A stretch of DNA of 57,397 nucleotides, from NCBI GenBank assembly GCA_964482955.1, contig CAYZZW010000014.1:1-57397 (forward strand), written 5' to 3'. The translations under genes were made by a program, and so were the position numbers. Origin of the DNA: JAPLSN01 sp964482955. Its GTDB lineage: Bacteria; Spirochaetota; Spirochaetia; Treponematales; UBA12059. Shown piece after piece: positions 42,301-50,608 of the stretch; the first letter of the stretch is position 1, and every line of letters starts with the position of its first letter. Below the pieces are notes generated by a model. It had not been told where the DNA came from. It made no database searches and saw only the letters and a program-made list of their open reading frames with translations.

Positions 42301-44190
42301 GTTGGCGAAGCGCGCGCGCGTGCCCGCCTTCTGGATCGGCGCCGGGCGCAGGTCGCCCGCCTGCGAAAGGAGCTTCCGCTCGTAGTCGGTGGCCGCGTCG
42401 AAGCGGTATTCGCCCGGGGGCGCTTCCGGGGCGGCGGCCGCGGCGCGTTTCCGCGCGGGCAGGCGGTCGAGCGGCCCGAGGAAGCGGAGTTCCCACGCGT
42501 AGCCCGACACCGTCTCTTCCGGATCGTCGGCGGGCTTCCACGACAACTCGAAGGTGTTGGAGGCGAGGAAGCCGTCGGCGGAGGCGGCGGGAGCGTCGGG
42601 AACGGGCGGCGACGGCGGGGTCGTGTCGCGGCGGAATTCGAGGCGCGACGCGTCCGACCAGTTGCCCGCGTAGTCCGCGGCCCGCACGGCGATGTACCAC
42701 GTGCCGTCCGAATCCGCCGTCGCCTCCCCCGCGAGCGACGCGGCGGCCGGATTCACCGTCTCCGGCGGCACGGCCCGCGGGTCGCGCGTGGCGATCCACG
42801 AATAACCGCGCACGCCGGACGAATCGCGCGGCTCCGTCCAGGCGAAGGAAGCCGTGTTGCGGCGGGTCCTCGCGCCGGACGCGAAGTTGAGCGCGGTCAG
42901 GGCGGGCGGTCTGACCGTCGTGTCCGGCTTGAGCGCGACGACGCGGGACGAGTCGCCGGTCCTGCTCTGCCAGAACGCCCAGAGCTTCCCGGACGCGAAG
43001 ACCGCGCGCGCGAACGACGCGTTGCCCGATCCGGCTTGCGAAAGCGTGATCGGCGACGGCAGGGCTTGCCCGAGGGCGGCGTAGTGCGCGCGTTCCCGAT
43101 CGACGCTCTTGTCGAACCAGACGACAGCCGCCTGCCCGCCGAGCCCGAAGACGCGCGGCTCGTAACTCGGATTTGCAGCCGGCGCGACCGCTCCCGTCGT
43201 TTCGGGATCGAGGGCTCCGTCCGCCGTCAGGGCCCCCGCCCACACGCGCGAGGAGCCGCCCTGCGCAGAGCGTTCCCACGCGAGCCACAGGCGCCCGCCC
43301 TCACCGGCGAGGTGGGGCCGCTGGTTGTTGAAGAGCGCGCCCGGCTGGGCGCCGGGCTGGATCACGTTTTTCGTGACCGGGGTCGCGGGCGACCAGGTGA
43401 GGCCCCGGTCGTCCGTATACTTGAGGAAGAGCTGGTCGACGAGGTCGTTCGACGCGCCCATCGGGACGCGCGACTGGAAGACGACGTAGTCGCGCCCGCC
43501 GCGCGACGCGAGCGCGGGCAGGAGGCTGAGCGACAGGCCGTCCGCCGCCTGCGTGAGCGGGACGAACGACGACCAGGGGCCGGAAGCGTCCCGCGAGGCG
43601 AAGTAGACCCGCAGGAAGTCCTCTCCGACGCTCATCGCCACGAAGACGTACCAGCCGCCCCCCGACCGCGGGAAGACGCGCGGCGAGATCGCCGTCGATC
43701 CGGAAATGTCCCCCGTGACGCCCGTCACGGCCACGCGCACCGACTCGGAGCGGAAGCGGCGTCCGCCGTCGAGGCTCGTCATGAAGGAGAGTTCGCGCTC
43801 GGACTTCGCCGCGACCACGGCCAGTTCGCCTTCGTCCGACATCGCGGCCGAGTACGCGGGCGGCTCCTCGCCGCGGAAGGGGAAGGGCCCGGCGAAACGC
43901 GCGTTGAGCGATTTCGCGCTTCCCTCGAGCTGAACCGCGTTCAGGTAGATCTCCCCCGACTCCGCGTCTATCCGGCGCGATTCCTGCCAGACGGCCGTGA
44001 CGCCCTTGCCCCAGGCGAACGCGGACGGATACCGGCCTTCGGCGTCCGAGAGGGCCTCCGGATACTCCCAGTAGAAGTCCGCGGCGTCCGCTGGGGTGAA
44101 GGTCGAGGCGACGAACGCGAGGGCGAGGATGCCGGCCAGGACCGGAGCAGGGCGGAATGGGCGGAACGGGCTTTTTACGGACGATCTCAT
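39364..44190 (-). CDS. Multi-domain sensor: propeller/fn3, membrane spans, HAMP, SpoIIE-type phosphatase
   Basis: The 1608-residue protein starts with a signal peptide (PVLAGILALAFVASTFTPADA). Then come a sialidase-like propeller (about residues 40-400), fibronectin-III-like and Ig-like repeats (about 410-770, e.g. FELSWKPADDPEETVSGYAW), a membrane helix near 790, a second near 870, a periplasmic sensor segment, a third near 1130 (LILFIALGSLAVGIAGAVVL) and HAMP. The C terminus is a PPM/SpoIIE phosphatase: GYYKGAKLVSGDYLDYLD, IKCDVSGKGVSAAMIMAV and ILVLFTDGIDEARR provide the metal-binding acidic residues. Such proteins dephosphorylate anti-anti-sigma factors. It overlaps the upstream TPR gene by four bases. 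Confidence 0.9.
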   Translation of the reverse strand: MRSSVKSPFRPFRPAPVLAGILALAFVASTFTPADAADFYWEYPEALSDAEGRYPSAFAWGKGVTAVWQESRRIDAESGEIYLNAVQLEGSAKSLNARFAGPFPFRGEEPPAYSAAMSDEGELAVVAAKSERELSFMTSLDGGRRFRSESVRVAVTGVTGDISGSTAISPRVFPRSGGGWYVFVAMSVGEDFLRVYFASRDASGPWSSFVPLTQAADGLSLSLLPALASRGGRDYVVFQSRVPMGASNDLVDQLFLKYTDDRGLTWSPATPVTKNVIQPGAQPGALFNNQRPHLAGEGGRLWLAWERSAQGGSSRVWAGALTADGALDPETTGAVAPAANPSYEPRVFGLGGQAAVVWFDKSVDRERAHYAALGQALPSPITLSQAGSGNASFARAVFASGKLWAFWQSRTGDSSRVVALKPDTTVRPPALTALNFASGARTRRNTASFAWTEPRDSSGVRGYSWIATRDPRAVPPETVNPAAASLAGEATADSDGTWYIAVRAADYAGNWSDASRLEFRRDTTPPSPPVPDAPAASADGFLASNTFELSWKPADDPEETVSGYAWELRFLGPLDRLPARKRAAAAAPEAPPGEYRFDAATDYERKLLSQAGDLRPAPIQKAGTRARFANVDDGYYAFVVSAVDSVGNVGAPARVFLRADKFRPYTAVTDVRSSRDDFGKVTLTISGRGFREDGDVTRIVADRDGAEPWDAEVSLERGEYDIRSDRLIERAALPDLEKGEYRVGVYHERRGWTFTPPLLSVDESGTVKFGDYARATKTPWMAPRRARFVISTFEAFAWLAFALAGVGFLLSLRVAVGTLREANYVRLEARALLEGRPMPTEERRLAARALKRRRGGLVIKFTLTISFLVIFVVALLSVPLALNFLAAQRDTLATGLEERSRVLLEGVAAGARATTFSADLKTTLGDLASQSRAMGSEANYITVTGMESGTTDPDVVWSSNDPAIDSKIDRAPFGSETQGVAALKDALSETVPEIRKAIDERVLSELGALWSEIKTHQTNAAALVDRTDPESRAAFERENASAIAKEREFRSALDRIADGTVASLPAFDSKDIPSVPSNFLFYKPILYTVRGQDVFFRGLVRLEVNTKAIADKIAASRDTLLKLILFIALGSLAVGIAGAVVLASVIVRPINLIVKKVEEIRDTFNKERLEGFAIPARTGDELEGLAETIVDMTRGLVHGAKDNADLLAGEQDQRELLPLESGRGGRNKKLAIARLSKKDVEFFGYYKGAKLVSGDYLDYLDLDGRHYAFIKCDVSGKGVSAAMIMAVVASVFKRHFEGWNAKAKDAFDLTKFCYEVNDTLNVCDFRGKFAAFTVGILDAQTGITRLCNAGDVFYRVYEGATRRMATARMPGEAPAAGPLANFMIEMKSPFTQTERNLAPGDILVLFTDGIDEARRYWRDPSFAKVRRQAAESADGPARRSDQQPEKEYMFEDFGNDRAAAVIEAVMNKGRFELVKERNPIPDERLSFDFSSSSGTLEEVGLALVAVEKVFRMYRHPDAGPSDTVKVDTIIDAFLRDHFEQYRLYCGSQAPNPEEREESPLPAIPGIPAESAPEGSPRGEKSNPMYLLYTGVMEDEQYDDITVLLMRRK

Positions 44191-47100
44191 GGATACCCCA
44201 GGGCGGTGAGTCGGGCGTTCATGTCGATGAACGACTGGTTGTTCTTCGCCTCGGGATACTGGCGGAAGATCTCGTTGAGTCCCTTGCGCGCGTTCAGGTA
44301 GTCGCGCCCCTGGAAGAAGCCGATCACCTCGTTGAGGCGCGCGCGCGCCGCCGCGGGCACTTCGTACACGACGGTGGCGCCCTTCCGTTTCAGGATGACG
44401 TCGAGGAGGTTGCCGGCCTCGTCGTAGGCCGCGCGGGCCGCGCGGTCGTTGCGGATCGTGCCGAGCGTCGTGCGCGCCCGCACGAGGAGGCCTTCGGCCT
44501 CCGACAGCCGCGCCCGGTCGCCGGATTCGACGATGCGGCGGGCGTCGGCCACCTGCGCGCGGGCTTCCGCGATCTTGCGCGGGTCGGCCGGCGGCTCGCG
44601 GACGCCGAGGATGATTTCCGCGCGGTAGATCTCCGCGGCCAGCGACGGATAGCGCGGGTCGATCGCCGCGAGATCGAGGAGGACGTTGTAGGTGTCGCGC
44701 GTGGCCGAGTCGCGCTGTCCCTTGTCGAGCTGGGATTTCGCGTCCGCCATGAGGTTGCGGAAGATCTGCGCGAACTTGTCCGGGTCGTTCTCCTTGGCGA
44801 TGCGGAGCTCGAGGACGCGGGCTTCCTGGTTGTACGGGAAGATGCGCTTCACGTCCTGGATCTTCTTGAGCGCCGCGTCGAAGGACTCCTTCTTGCGCGC
44901 GGCGTTGCCCGCCTTCCCGAAGGCGACGCCTTCGGTGTAGTAGCGCTTGGCGAGGCTCAGGAGCTGCGAGATCTCCGGGTAGAGCGGATCGCTCTCGGGC
45001 ACGGTGCGGTCCTTGCGGGCCGAGATGATCGTCTGGACGTAGGCGATCTGAGCCTCGAGGTCGACGTTCGGGTCGTCTTCCGTGTGCGTCGTGCCCCAGC
45101 GCTCCCGGGCTTCGAGATACCTGGCGCGCGCCTCGACGTAGTTCTCCTCGTCCATGTACTGCTTGGCGCGGTCCATGAGCCGGCGCGTGTCCTCGACGAC
45201 CTTGTCGTTTTCCGCGCTCTTGAGCTCGTTCTGCAGGGTCGCGACGAGGCGGTCTTCCTCGGCGAGCAGTTCCGGATCGTACTCGTTCCTGAGGCTCTCG
45301 TCGTAGGACGCGAGCGCCTGGGCGAAGCGCTCGCGCGCCGCGGCGAAGTCGTACCGCTTCAGGGCGGCCCTCGATTCCGCGACGCGGGCGTCGCCTTCGG
45401 CGCGCGCCTTCCGCGCGGCGCGCTGGAGCGCGTCGGCCTGGACCGCGAGCTCGCCGTTGCGGACGGCCGCGGCCGCGGCTTTCGCCGCGAGGTCTGCCGC
45501 CTTGGCGAGGAGCGCGACGAGCTCCGCCGACGCCGCGACGTAGGTCTTTTCCGCGCCGTAGCGCGTCGCGAATCCCGAGAGCCGGAGCCCGAGATCGCGG
45601 AACCCGCGGCCGTTCGGTTCGAGGACGGCCTTCGCCTTCGTCGGATATTTCGCGAGGAAGGCTTCCACCTGGGTACCGTCGATGAGCGGCGCGGCGGAAG
45701 CGAGGGCCGCCTCCAGGTCCGCGTACTGCCGTTCGTGGACGCCGTATTCGTAGGCGGCGGCGCCGACCACGGTCGCGATTTCCGTCGCGGCGGCCGACGA
45801 GAGCACGGCTTCGGTCCGGGTTTCCAGGAATCCTTGCCGGACGACCGGGGCGGCCGAACCGAATCCCGCGTCGGTCCACGCCGCGAAGCGCTTCTTGAGG
45901 GCGGCCGCCCGCGCGCGGACCGCGGCCGCGGCGTCCACGACGGCGGCGGCTTCCCTGCGGAACCCCGCGAAGCCGGTGAGCGCGGCCGAATGGGCGGGAT
46001 CCTCGGGCGGCGCGGATTTCGGGGCGAACGCCCGGAGCCCGACGTCCACGCCTCCCGTGCGGGAGCGGAGGCGGACGAGCGCGGCGAGCTCGAGGCTCTG
46101 GTCGCGAAGGGCGCGGAGCTCGAGCGTCCCGGCGGCGACGTCGGGAAACGCGGTGCGCGCGAACGCGGTCGAGCGGCCGCGGAGATCGGTTTCCGCGTAG
46201 GGCGACCACAGCCCGAGACAGCGGAGGGCGCGGTCGGCGAGTTCCGCGTACCGGGCGTAGCCGGCTTCGGCCTCGGTGAGCTTTCCGGCGGCGTCCGCCT
46301 CGTCGGAGGCGGACGCGAGCGCGGCGAGACCGGCGGCGAAGCCCGCGTCCGTCGCGGAGAAGACGCTGGCCCAGAAGGCGTCCAGGGCTCCGACGACGCC
46401 CTCGCTCTGGCGCTCGATCTCCGTGCCGAGCGTGAAGCGGTATGCGAAGGAAACGTGGGAGTCGTCGGCGAGCGTGGGGTCGGCCGCTTTGAAGCCCTCG
46501 AAGACGCTCCGGAGGCGCCAGCCCGCGTCCGCCGCCTTCGCGCGGAGGCGGAACTGCGCGAGGGCTTCGCGCTCGAAGGCGGTCCACGCGACGTCGACGC
46601 CGGTCGGATCGCCCGAACGCGCGGCCTCCGCCAGGGCGGCGGCGGCCGAGGCGAGACGCGTCCGCGATGCCGGAAAATCGGCGACGACGGCGCGGACTTC
46701 GGCCACGGCCGCGTGGACTTCCGCTTTCACGGCGTCGGGCCGGTTTTCGGCGTCGAACTCGGGCAGGTAGAGCGGGAAGCCGGTGGCGTAGAGGGCCGCC
46801 GCCTCGGCGAAAGAGCCGCGGGCGATCAGCTCGCGGCCCTTGGCCATGATCTCTTCGCGCTTGGCGTTGTTGTAGGTGAAGAGGGCGGTGGCCTTCGTCT
46901 CCTCGACGAAGCCGCGCACCTGGTCGTTCGGGTTCGGCTCGATGCGCTCGAGCTCGCGGATGCGGTCGAGCTTGCCTTCCTGGTCGGTGGGATTCTCGGT
47001 CATGTGGTCGAGCAGTTCGCCGGCTTTTTCGTTGTACGCGCGCCTGAGCTCGTTGATCTTCCGCAGGCGCGCCTGCGCCTCGTCGAGCCGGTCCGGGTAG

Positions 47101-47273
47101 CGCTTGATGAACTCGGCCAGGAAGCGGATGGCGTCGTCGTAGCGCTTTTCCTCGATGAGGCGGTCCGCTTCGAGGAGGGGATCCTCGCGGGTTCCGAGCG
47201 CGGACGCGGCGGCGGCGGCGATGAGGAGGATAAGGATGACGGCGGCCGCCCGGCGGCCTCGACGTGAAATCAT
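44187..47273 (-). CDS. Exported TPR-rich protein, partner of the SpoIIE-type sensor
   Basis: The 1028-residue protein has an N-terminal hydrophobic segment (AAAVILILLIAAAAASALG) with LGTRED after it, then tetratricopeptide-like helices: LEADRLIEEKRYDDAIRFLA at about 30, and C-terminal VEARARYLEARERWGTTHTE, LDVILKRKG, FFQGRDYLNARKGLNEIFRQ. The middle (about 150-650) is Ala-rich and helical, not clearly TPR. Its stop overlaps the sensor's start by four bases, so the two are made together; a complex at the periplasmic face is likely. ATG 47273 is preferred; an ATG at 47309 adds twelve residues. No enzymatic domain is visible. Confidence 0.85.
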   Translation of the reverse strand: MISRRGRRAAAVILILLIAAAAASALGTREDPLLEADRLIEEKRYDDAIRFLAEFIKRYPDRLDEAQARLRKINELRRAYNEKAGELLDHMTENPTDQEGKLDRIRELERIEPNPNDQVRGFVEETKATALFTYNNAKREEIMAKGRELIARGSFAEAAALYATGFPLYLPEFDAENRPDAVKAEVHAAVAEVRAVVADFPASRTRLASAAAALAEAARSGDPTGVDVAWTAFEREALAQFRLRAKAADAGWRLRSVFEGFKAADPTLADDSHVSFAYRFTLGTEIERQSEGVVGALDAFWASVFSATDAGFAAGLAALASASDEADAAGKLTEAEAGYARYAELADRALRCLGLWSPYAETDLRGRSTAFARTAFPDVAAGTLELRALRDQSLELAALVRLRSRTGGVDVGLRAFAPKSAPPEDPAHSAALTGFAGFRREAAAVVDAAAAVRARAAALKKRFAAWTDAGFGSAAPVVRQGFLETRTEAVLSSAAATEIATVVGAAAYEYGVHERQYADLEAALASAAPLIDGTQVEAFLAKYPTKAKAVLEPNGRGFRDLGLRLSGFATRYGAEKTYVAASAELVALLAKAADLAAKAAAAAVRNGELAVQADALQRAARKARAEGDARVAESRAALKRYDFAAARERFAQALASYDESLRNEYDPELLAEEDRLVATLQNELKSAENDKVVEDTRRLMDRAKQYMDEENYVEARARYLEARERWGTTHTEDDPNVDLEAQIAYVQTIISARKDRTVPESDPLYPEISQLLSLAKRYYTEGVAFGKAGNAARKKESFDAALKKIQDVKRIFPYNQEARVLELRIAKENDPDKFAQIFRNLMADAKSQLDKGQRDSATRDTYNVLLDLAAIDPRYPSLAAEIYRAEIILGVREPPADPRKIAEARAQVADARRIVESGDRARLSEAEGLLVRARTTLGTIRNDRAARAAYDEAGNLLDVILKRKGATVVYEVPAAARARLNEVIGFFQGRDYLNARKGLNEIFRQYPEAKNNQSFIDMNARLTALGYP

Positions 47274-47578
47274 CGCCTTCGTGAACTTCCTACCCGATAC
47301 ACAGTACAATATCCCGCCAGGTTACGCGCATCCCGCGGAAGCGCGTCCCAAGCGCGGTATCCCGCTTCATTTTCGGCGGAAAACGGCCGCGGATTGACCG
47401 CCGTCCGCGGGCTTCGCCCGGTTTTCGGGGAACAGGGGTGTCGTTTCGGCATATCGCCGCGCATGACTCGTCATCCGCCCCGAATGCCGTGACATATGCC
47501 GGCGCCTGAAAGCCCTTCCGGCGCGGGACGGTCGTGTAGTTTTTGGACTTCTTCTATAGTATAGTATGAAATAGACCG
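47274..47578. other. Intergenic region between divergent TPR and UPF0164 genes
   Basis: No gene is seen in about 300 bp. The AT-rich CTTCTATAGTATAGTATG around 47550-47568, about 15 bp before the UPF0164 start, is the only promoter-like patch, and no spaced -35 box is convincing. Confidence 0.6.
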
Positions 47579-48838
47579 ATGAAGCGCCTCCACGCGACGA
47601 TCCTAGCATTGCTCCTCGCGGGCGTCCGCGCCTGGGCCCAGTTCGAGGGTCCCTACCAGGCTTTGGCCGGTCTCCTCGGGGTCGATCCGAACGAAGGCCT
47701 CACCGTGTTCCTCTCCACCCTCATTCCCATGGGCGGGCTCCAGGAAAGCCTCGGAATGGCCGCGACGGCCGTCGCGCGCGACACCTCCTTCCTCGAGGCG
47801 AACCCGGCCGGCTCGAGCGTCCTCGAAAAGACGGAACTCTCCCTCAGCCACAACAACTGGATCCAGGACACCCGCGTGGAGGGCGCCGTCTATACGATGC
47901 GCGTCGGCCACCTCGGGCTGGCGGTCGGCGGGAAATGGCTCTACACGCAGTTCACCGAGCGCGACGATTTCGGCGAACGGGTCAACTCGGGCTACTATTC
48001 CGAGGCGATCGGGATCGCCAACGCCTCCGTCAAGCTCATGCCCGGCTACTACTTCTACGGCCTTGCCCTCGGCGCCAACCTCAAGGCCGCATACCGCTCC
48101 GTGCCGGATTACGGCGACGAGCACGGCGTCCTCATACCCGGCAGCGGCGCGTCGCAATCGGCCTTCGGCCTCATGACCGACGTCGGGCTCCTCGTCCGCT
48201 TCAACCTGCTCAAGTTCTACTCGTCGCGCGACCGCAACTTTTCGCTCGGCGTCGCGGTCAAGAACGCCGGCCCGCCGGTCATGGGGGAACCCCTGCCGAC
48301 CGTCGCGAGCGCGGGGCTCGCCTATTCGCCCTTCCGGCCGGTGCTCGTGTCGCTCGACGTCTCGGTGCCGATCAATCTGGTCGATCCCGCCTCGAGCGAG
48401 CGGCCGTACGCGGGCCTCGGCGGCCTCCTCCAGGTGACCGAGACCGTGGCGGTGCACGGCGGCATCCTCGTCAAGGGCGGCAACCCGCGCCTGTCGCTCG
48501 GCTCGTCGCTCGTCTTCGCGCCCATGACCCTGGTGATCAACTGGACCGCGGACCTCACCACGCAGCTGGCGCCGCTCAACCGCCTGTCCGTCCAGGTGCG
48601 CTTCGACATGGGCGACATGGGCCGCGGCGAAATCCGCTCGCGGGTGGATCAACTCTATCTCGCGGGCCTCGACGCCTACGCGGCGGGCGACCTGGAAACC
48701 GCCATCGCCCGCTGGGAAGAGGCGCTCAAACTCGACCCGAGCTTCGACCCGGCGCGCGAGAACATGCTGGCGGCCAAGGGCATGCTAGAGCTCCAGGACC
48801 GCATGCGCGAAATGCAGACCATCAAGGAAGAGGAATAG
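47579..48838 (+). CDS. UPF0164/FadL-like outer membrane protein with TPR tail
   Basis: The 419-residue protein has a signal peptide (RLHATILALLLAGVRAWAQ), then many amphipathic beta segments: MAATAVARDTSFLEANPAGS (the N-terminal plug-like motif with the conserved NPAG), LSLSHNNWIQDTRVEGA, GKWLYTQFTERDDF and LGANLKAAYRSV. UPF0164 proteins of treponemes are FadL-like barrels thought to import hydrophobic compounds. The end (AYAAGDLETAIARWEEALKL and LDPSFDPARENMLAAKG) is a TPR-like repeat, an arrangement also found in this spirochaete family. It supports assignment of the window to spirochaetes. Confidence 0.87.
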   Translation: MKRLHATILALLLAGVRAWAQFEGPYQALAGLLGVDPNEGLTVFLSTLIPMGGLQESLGMAATAVARDTSFLEANPAGSSVLEKTELSLSHNNWIQDTRVEGAVYTMRVGHLGLAVGGKWLYTQFTERDDFGERVNSGYYSEAIGIANASVKLMPGYYFYGLALGANLKAAYRSVPDYGDEHGVLIPGSGASQSAFGLMTDVGLLVRFNLLKFYSSRDRNFSLGVAVKNAGPPVMGEPLPTVASAGLAYSPFRPVLVSLDVSVPINLVDPASSERPYAGLGGLLQVTETVAVHGGILVKGGNPRLSLGSSLVFAPMTLVINWTADLTTQLAPLNRLSVQVRFDMGDMGRGEIRSRVDQLYLAGLDAYAAGDLETAIARWEEALKLDPSFDPARENMLAAKGMLELQDRMREMQTIKEEE

Positions 48839-48868
48839 CGGGCGCGTCCGTCCGCGAAAGGCGAACCA

Positions 48869-49465
48869 ATGAATCCCATGGCGATCTTCGGAGCGCTCTC
48901 GCTCGTCGCGAGCGCGTACATGATCCTCTGCGTGCTGCGCGTGGCCTTGACCTGGTTCGGGCCCCGCGCGGGCGAAAACCCGGCGCTCCGCCCGCTCGTC
49001 GCCGTCGTCGACCCGTACCTCGGGTTCTTCCGGCGCTTCCGCGGCCTCGTCCGGGGCGGCATGGATTTTTCCCCCGTCGTCGCCATCACGCTCCTGTGGT
49101 TCGTCTCCACCGTCCTGCAGTCGGTGGCCGTGACCGGCGTCCTGTCGCTCGGGAACGTGCTGGGCATCGCGCTCGCGGGGCTCTGGTCGATCGCGACGCT
49201 CCCGCTCGACCTGTTCGCGGTGCTCGTCCTCGTCCGCCTCGTCGCGTTCTACGCGCGCTGGAACAGCCTGCACCCCGGCTGGCGCATGGTCGACGGCCTC
49301 ATCGACCCGCTCGTCTTCCGGGTCAAGCGCTTCTTCTACCGCGACCGCATCGTGAAGTATCCCGCGGGACTCCTCACGACGCTCGCCGTCCTCGTCGCCT
49401 TCCGCATCATCGGCACCGTCATCGTCCGGACCCTGTCCGAGCTCGTCGCGCGCATTCCCGTGTAA
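48869..49465 (+). CDS. YggT family membrane protein
   Basis: The 198-residue protein has two YggT-like repeats: YMILCVLRVALTWFGPRA with PLVAVVDPYLGFFRRF, and LFAVLVLVRLVAFYARW with DGLIDPLVFRVKRFF. It has four to six hydrophobic helices. YggT proteins are linked to cell division and envelope processes in other phyla, without an established reaction. It follows the UPF0164 gene by 30 bp with the start at ATG 48869 (MNPMAIFGA). The final 40 residues are a further helix (TLAVLVAFRIIGTVIVRTLS). Confidence 0.88.
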   Translation: MNPMAIFGALSLVASAYMILCVLRVALTWFGPRAGENPALRPLVAVVDPYLGFFRRFRGLVRGGMDFSPVVAITLLWFVSTVLQSVAVTGVLSLGNVLGIALAGLWSIATLPLDLFAVLVLVRLVAFYARWNSLHPGWRMVDGLIDPLVFRVKRFFYRDRIVKYPAGLLTTLAVLVAFRIIGTVIVRTLSELVARIPV

Positions 49466-49474
49466 CGTCGCCCG

Positions 49475-49951
49475 TCAAGTCTTCCTGAACACGCGAAGCG
49501 CGTTCGCGTCTTTTGGACGCGCCGCGTCCTTGGGACGCGCCGCGTCGTCCGGACGTTCCTTCGACGTCCGGTATCCGTCCACGACGACGAGCGCGTCGTC
49601 GTAGTCCTCTTCGAGCACGTACAGGAAGGCGCAGTTGTCTTCGTCGGACCGGAACAGCGGGTCTTCGCGCAGCTTGTTCTCGAACTCGACGTGGTACGGA
49701 ATCTGTTCCGACTGGAACAGCGACTTGAGGAACATGACGTCGTTGCGCGTGTAGATCGCGAGCAGCTTGTACGCCTGCTTCCCGGCCTCGATCCCGTCGT
49801 AGAACACGTCGTCCATCTCCGGCGCTTCTTCGAGAACCCGTTCCGACGCTCCGGCGTCCGTGTCGGCGGCCGCTTCTTTTTTCGACTTGCGTCCCATAAA
49901 CATGACGACAAGCAGCGCGAGCACGATGACGACGATCGTTTGGATGTTCAT
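49475..49951 (-). CDS. Membrane-anchored DUF2007-like protein
   Basis: The 158-residue product starts with one membrane helix (IQTIVVIVLALLVVMFMG), a charged linker, then a domain with LLAIYTRNDVMFLKSLFQSE and IPYHVEFENKLRED plus LYVLEEDYDDALVVVDGYR. This resembles the small DUF2007/signal-transducing domain found in diverse bacteria, whose function is not established. The tail PDDAARPKDAARPKDAN comes from two copies of an 18-bp repeat (49515-49550). The ATG at 49951 has GAGGAG seven bases upstream. It is convergent with yggT. Confidence 0.75.
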   Translation of the reverse strand: MNIQTIVVIVLALLVVMFMGRKSKKEAAADTDAGASERVLEEAPEMDDVFYDGIEAGKQAYKLLAIYTRNDVMFLKSLFQSEQIPYHVEFENKLREDPLFRSDEDNCAFLYVLEEDYDDALVVVDGYRTSKERPDDAARPKDAARPKDANALRVFRKT

Positions 49952-50013
49952 GGAAAATCTCCTCGATGCTTGATGGTGACGCCGCGCGATCGAGCCGCTA
50001 TCGCCGGTTTCCA

Positions 50014-50580
50014 TCATTCGATTTCGCGGGTTTCTCCGGATTCCGTGTAGTACCGTTCGTACCGGCTTTGGCCGATCGATCCATGCAGGATGGATTGCGC
50101 GCTCCGGTAGATGTCCTGGCTGTCCTTGTAGAACGAGCGGAACCCGTCGGATTTCGGGAAAACGAAGCGCAGCCGGGCGATGTCCGGATCGATCCTCTCG
50201 AGACTCTCGAGGTTTCCGCTCCGCACGTAGTCCCGGATTCCAGGAATCATTTCCTTCTTGTGCGCGCGGACGAACGCGCGGAATTTCATGTTCCTGACGG
50301 GTCCGAGAAGCGGGATCCTGGCGACGAAGCCGCGCCGCACGAGTTCCGAAAACAAGTATTGCCAGAGGCCGGCGAGGTCTTCCCGCGTTATGGTGTTGCG
50401 GTCGCCGAGCCTGAACGTTTCGAGGATTCGCTCGACGTCCTTCGGGAGGAAGCCGTCGCGCACCTTCAGTTTCCCGTTTCGGAATCCGGCATTGCCCCGC
50501 GCGATCAGCGTCGCGACGACCGTATGCAACAGCCCGTCGATCGCTTGATCCCGCAAGATGGCGTAGAAGACTTCGATCAT
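50014..50580 (-). CDS. Hypothetical protein, 188 aa, all-helical
   Basis: The product (MIEVFYAILRDQAIDGLLHT...) has no membrane segment or signal peptide. Notable parts are GFLPKDVERILETFRLGDRN, LAGLWQYLFSELVRRGF and RAHKKEMIPGIRDYVRSGN. I do not recognise the family. The composition is mostly alpha-helical. It lies 28 bp downstream of the PHP gene on the same strand and may be part of the same transcript. Confidence 0.7.
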   Translation of the reverse strand: MIEVFYAILRDQAIDGLLHTVVATLIARGNAGFRNGKLKVRDGFLPKDVERILETFRLGDRNTITREDLAGLWQYLFSELVRRGFVARIPLLGPVRNMKFRAFVRAHKKEMIPGIRDYVRSGNLESLERIDPDIARLRFVFPKSDGFRSFYKDSQDIYRSAQSILHGSIGQSRYERYYTESGETREIE

Positions 50581-50608
50581 GGTACCTCCCGACGCGCGTC
50601 GGCGCGCC

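Noticed and set aside
39580..47267. Two very long plus-strand open frames opposite the SpoIIE-type and TPR genes
   Set aside because: Antisense shadows with no recognisable domains; overlap and composition follow the minus-strand genes.
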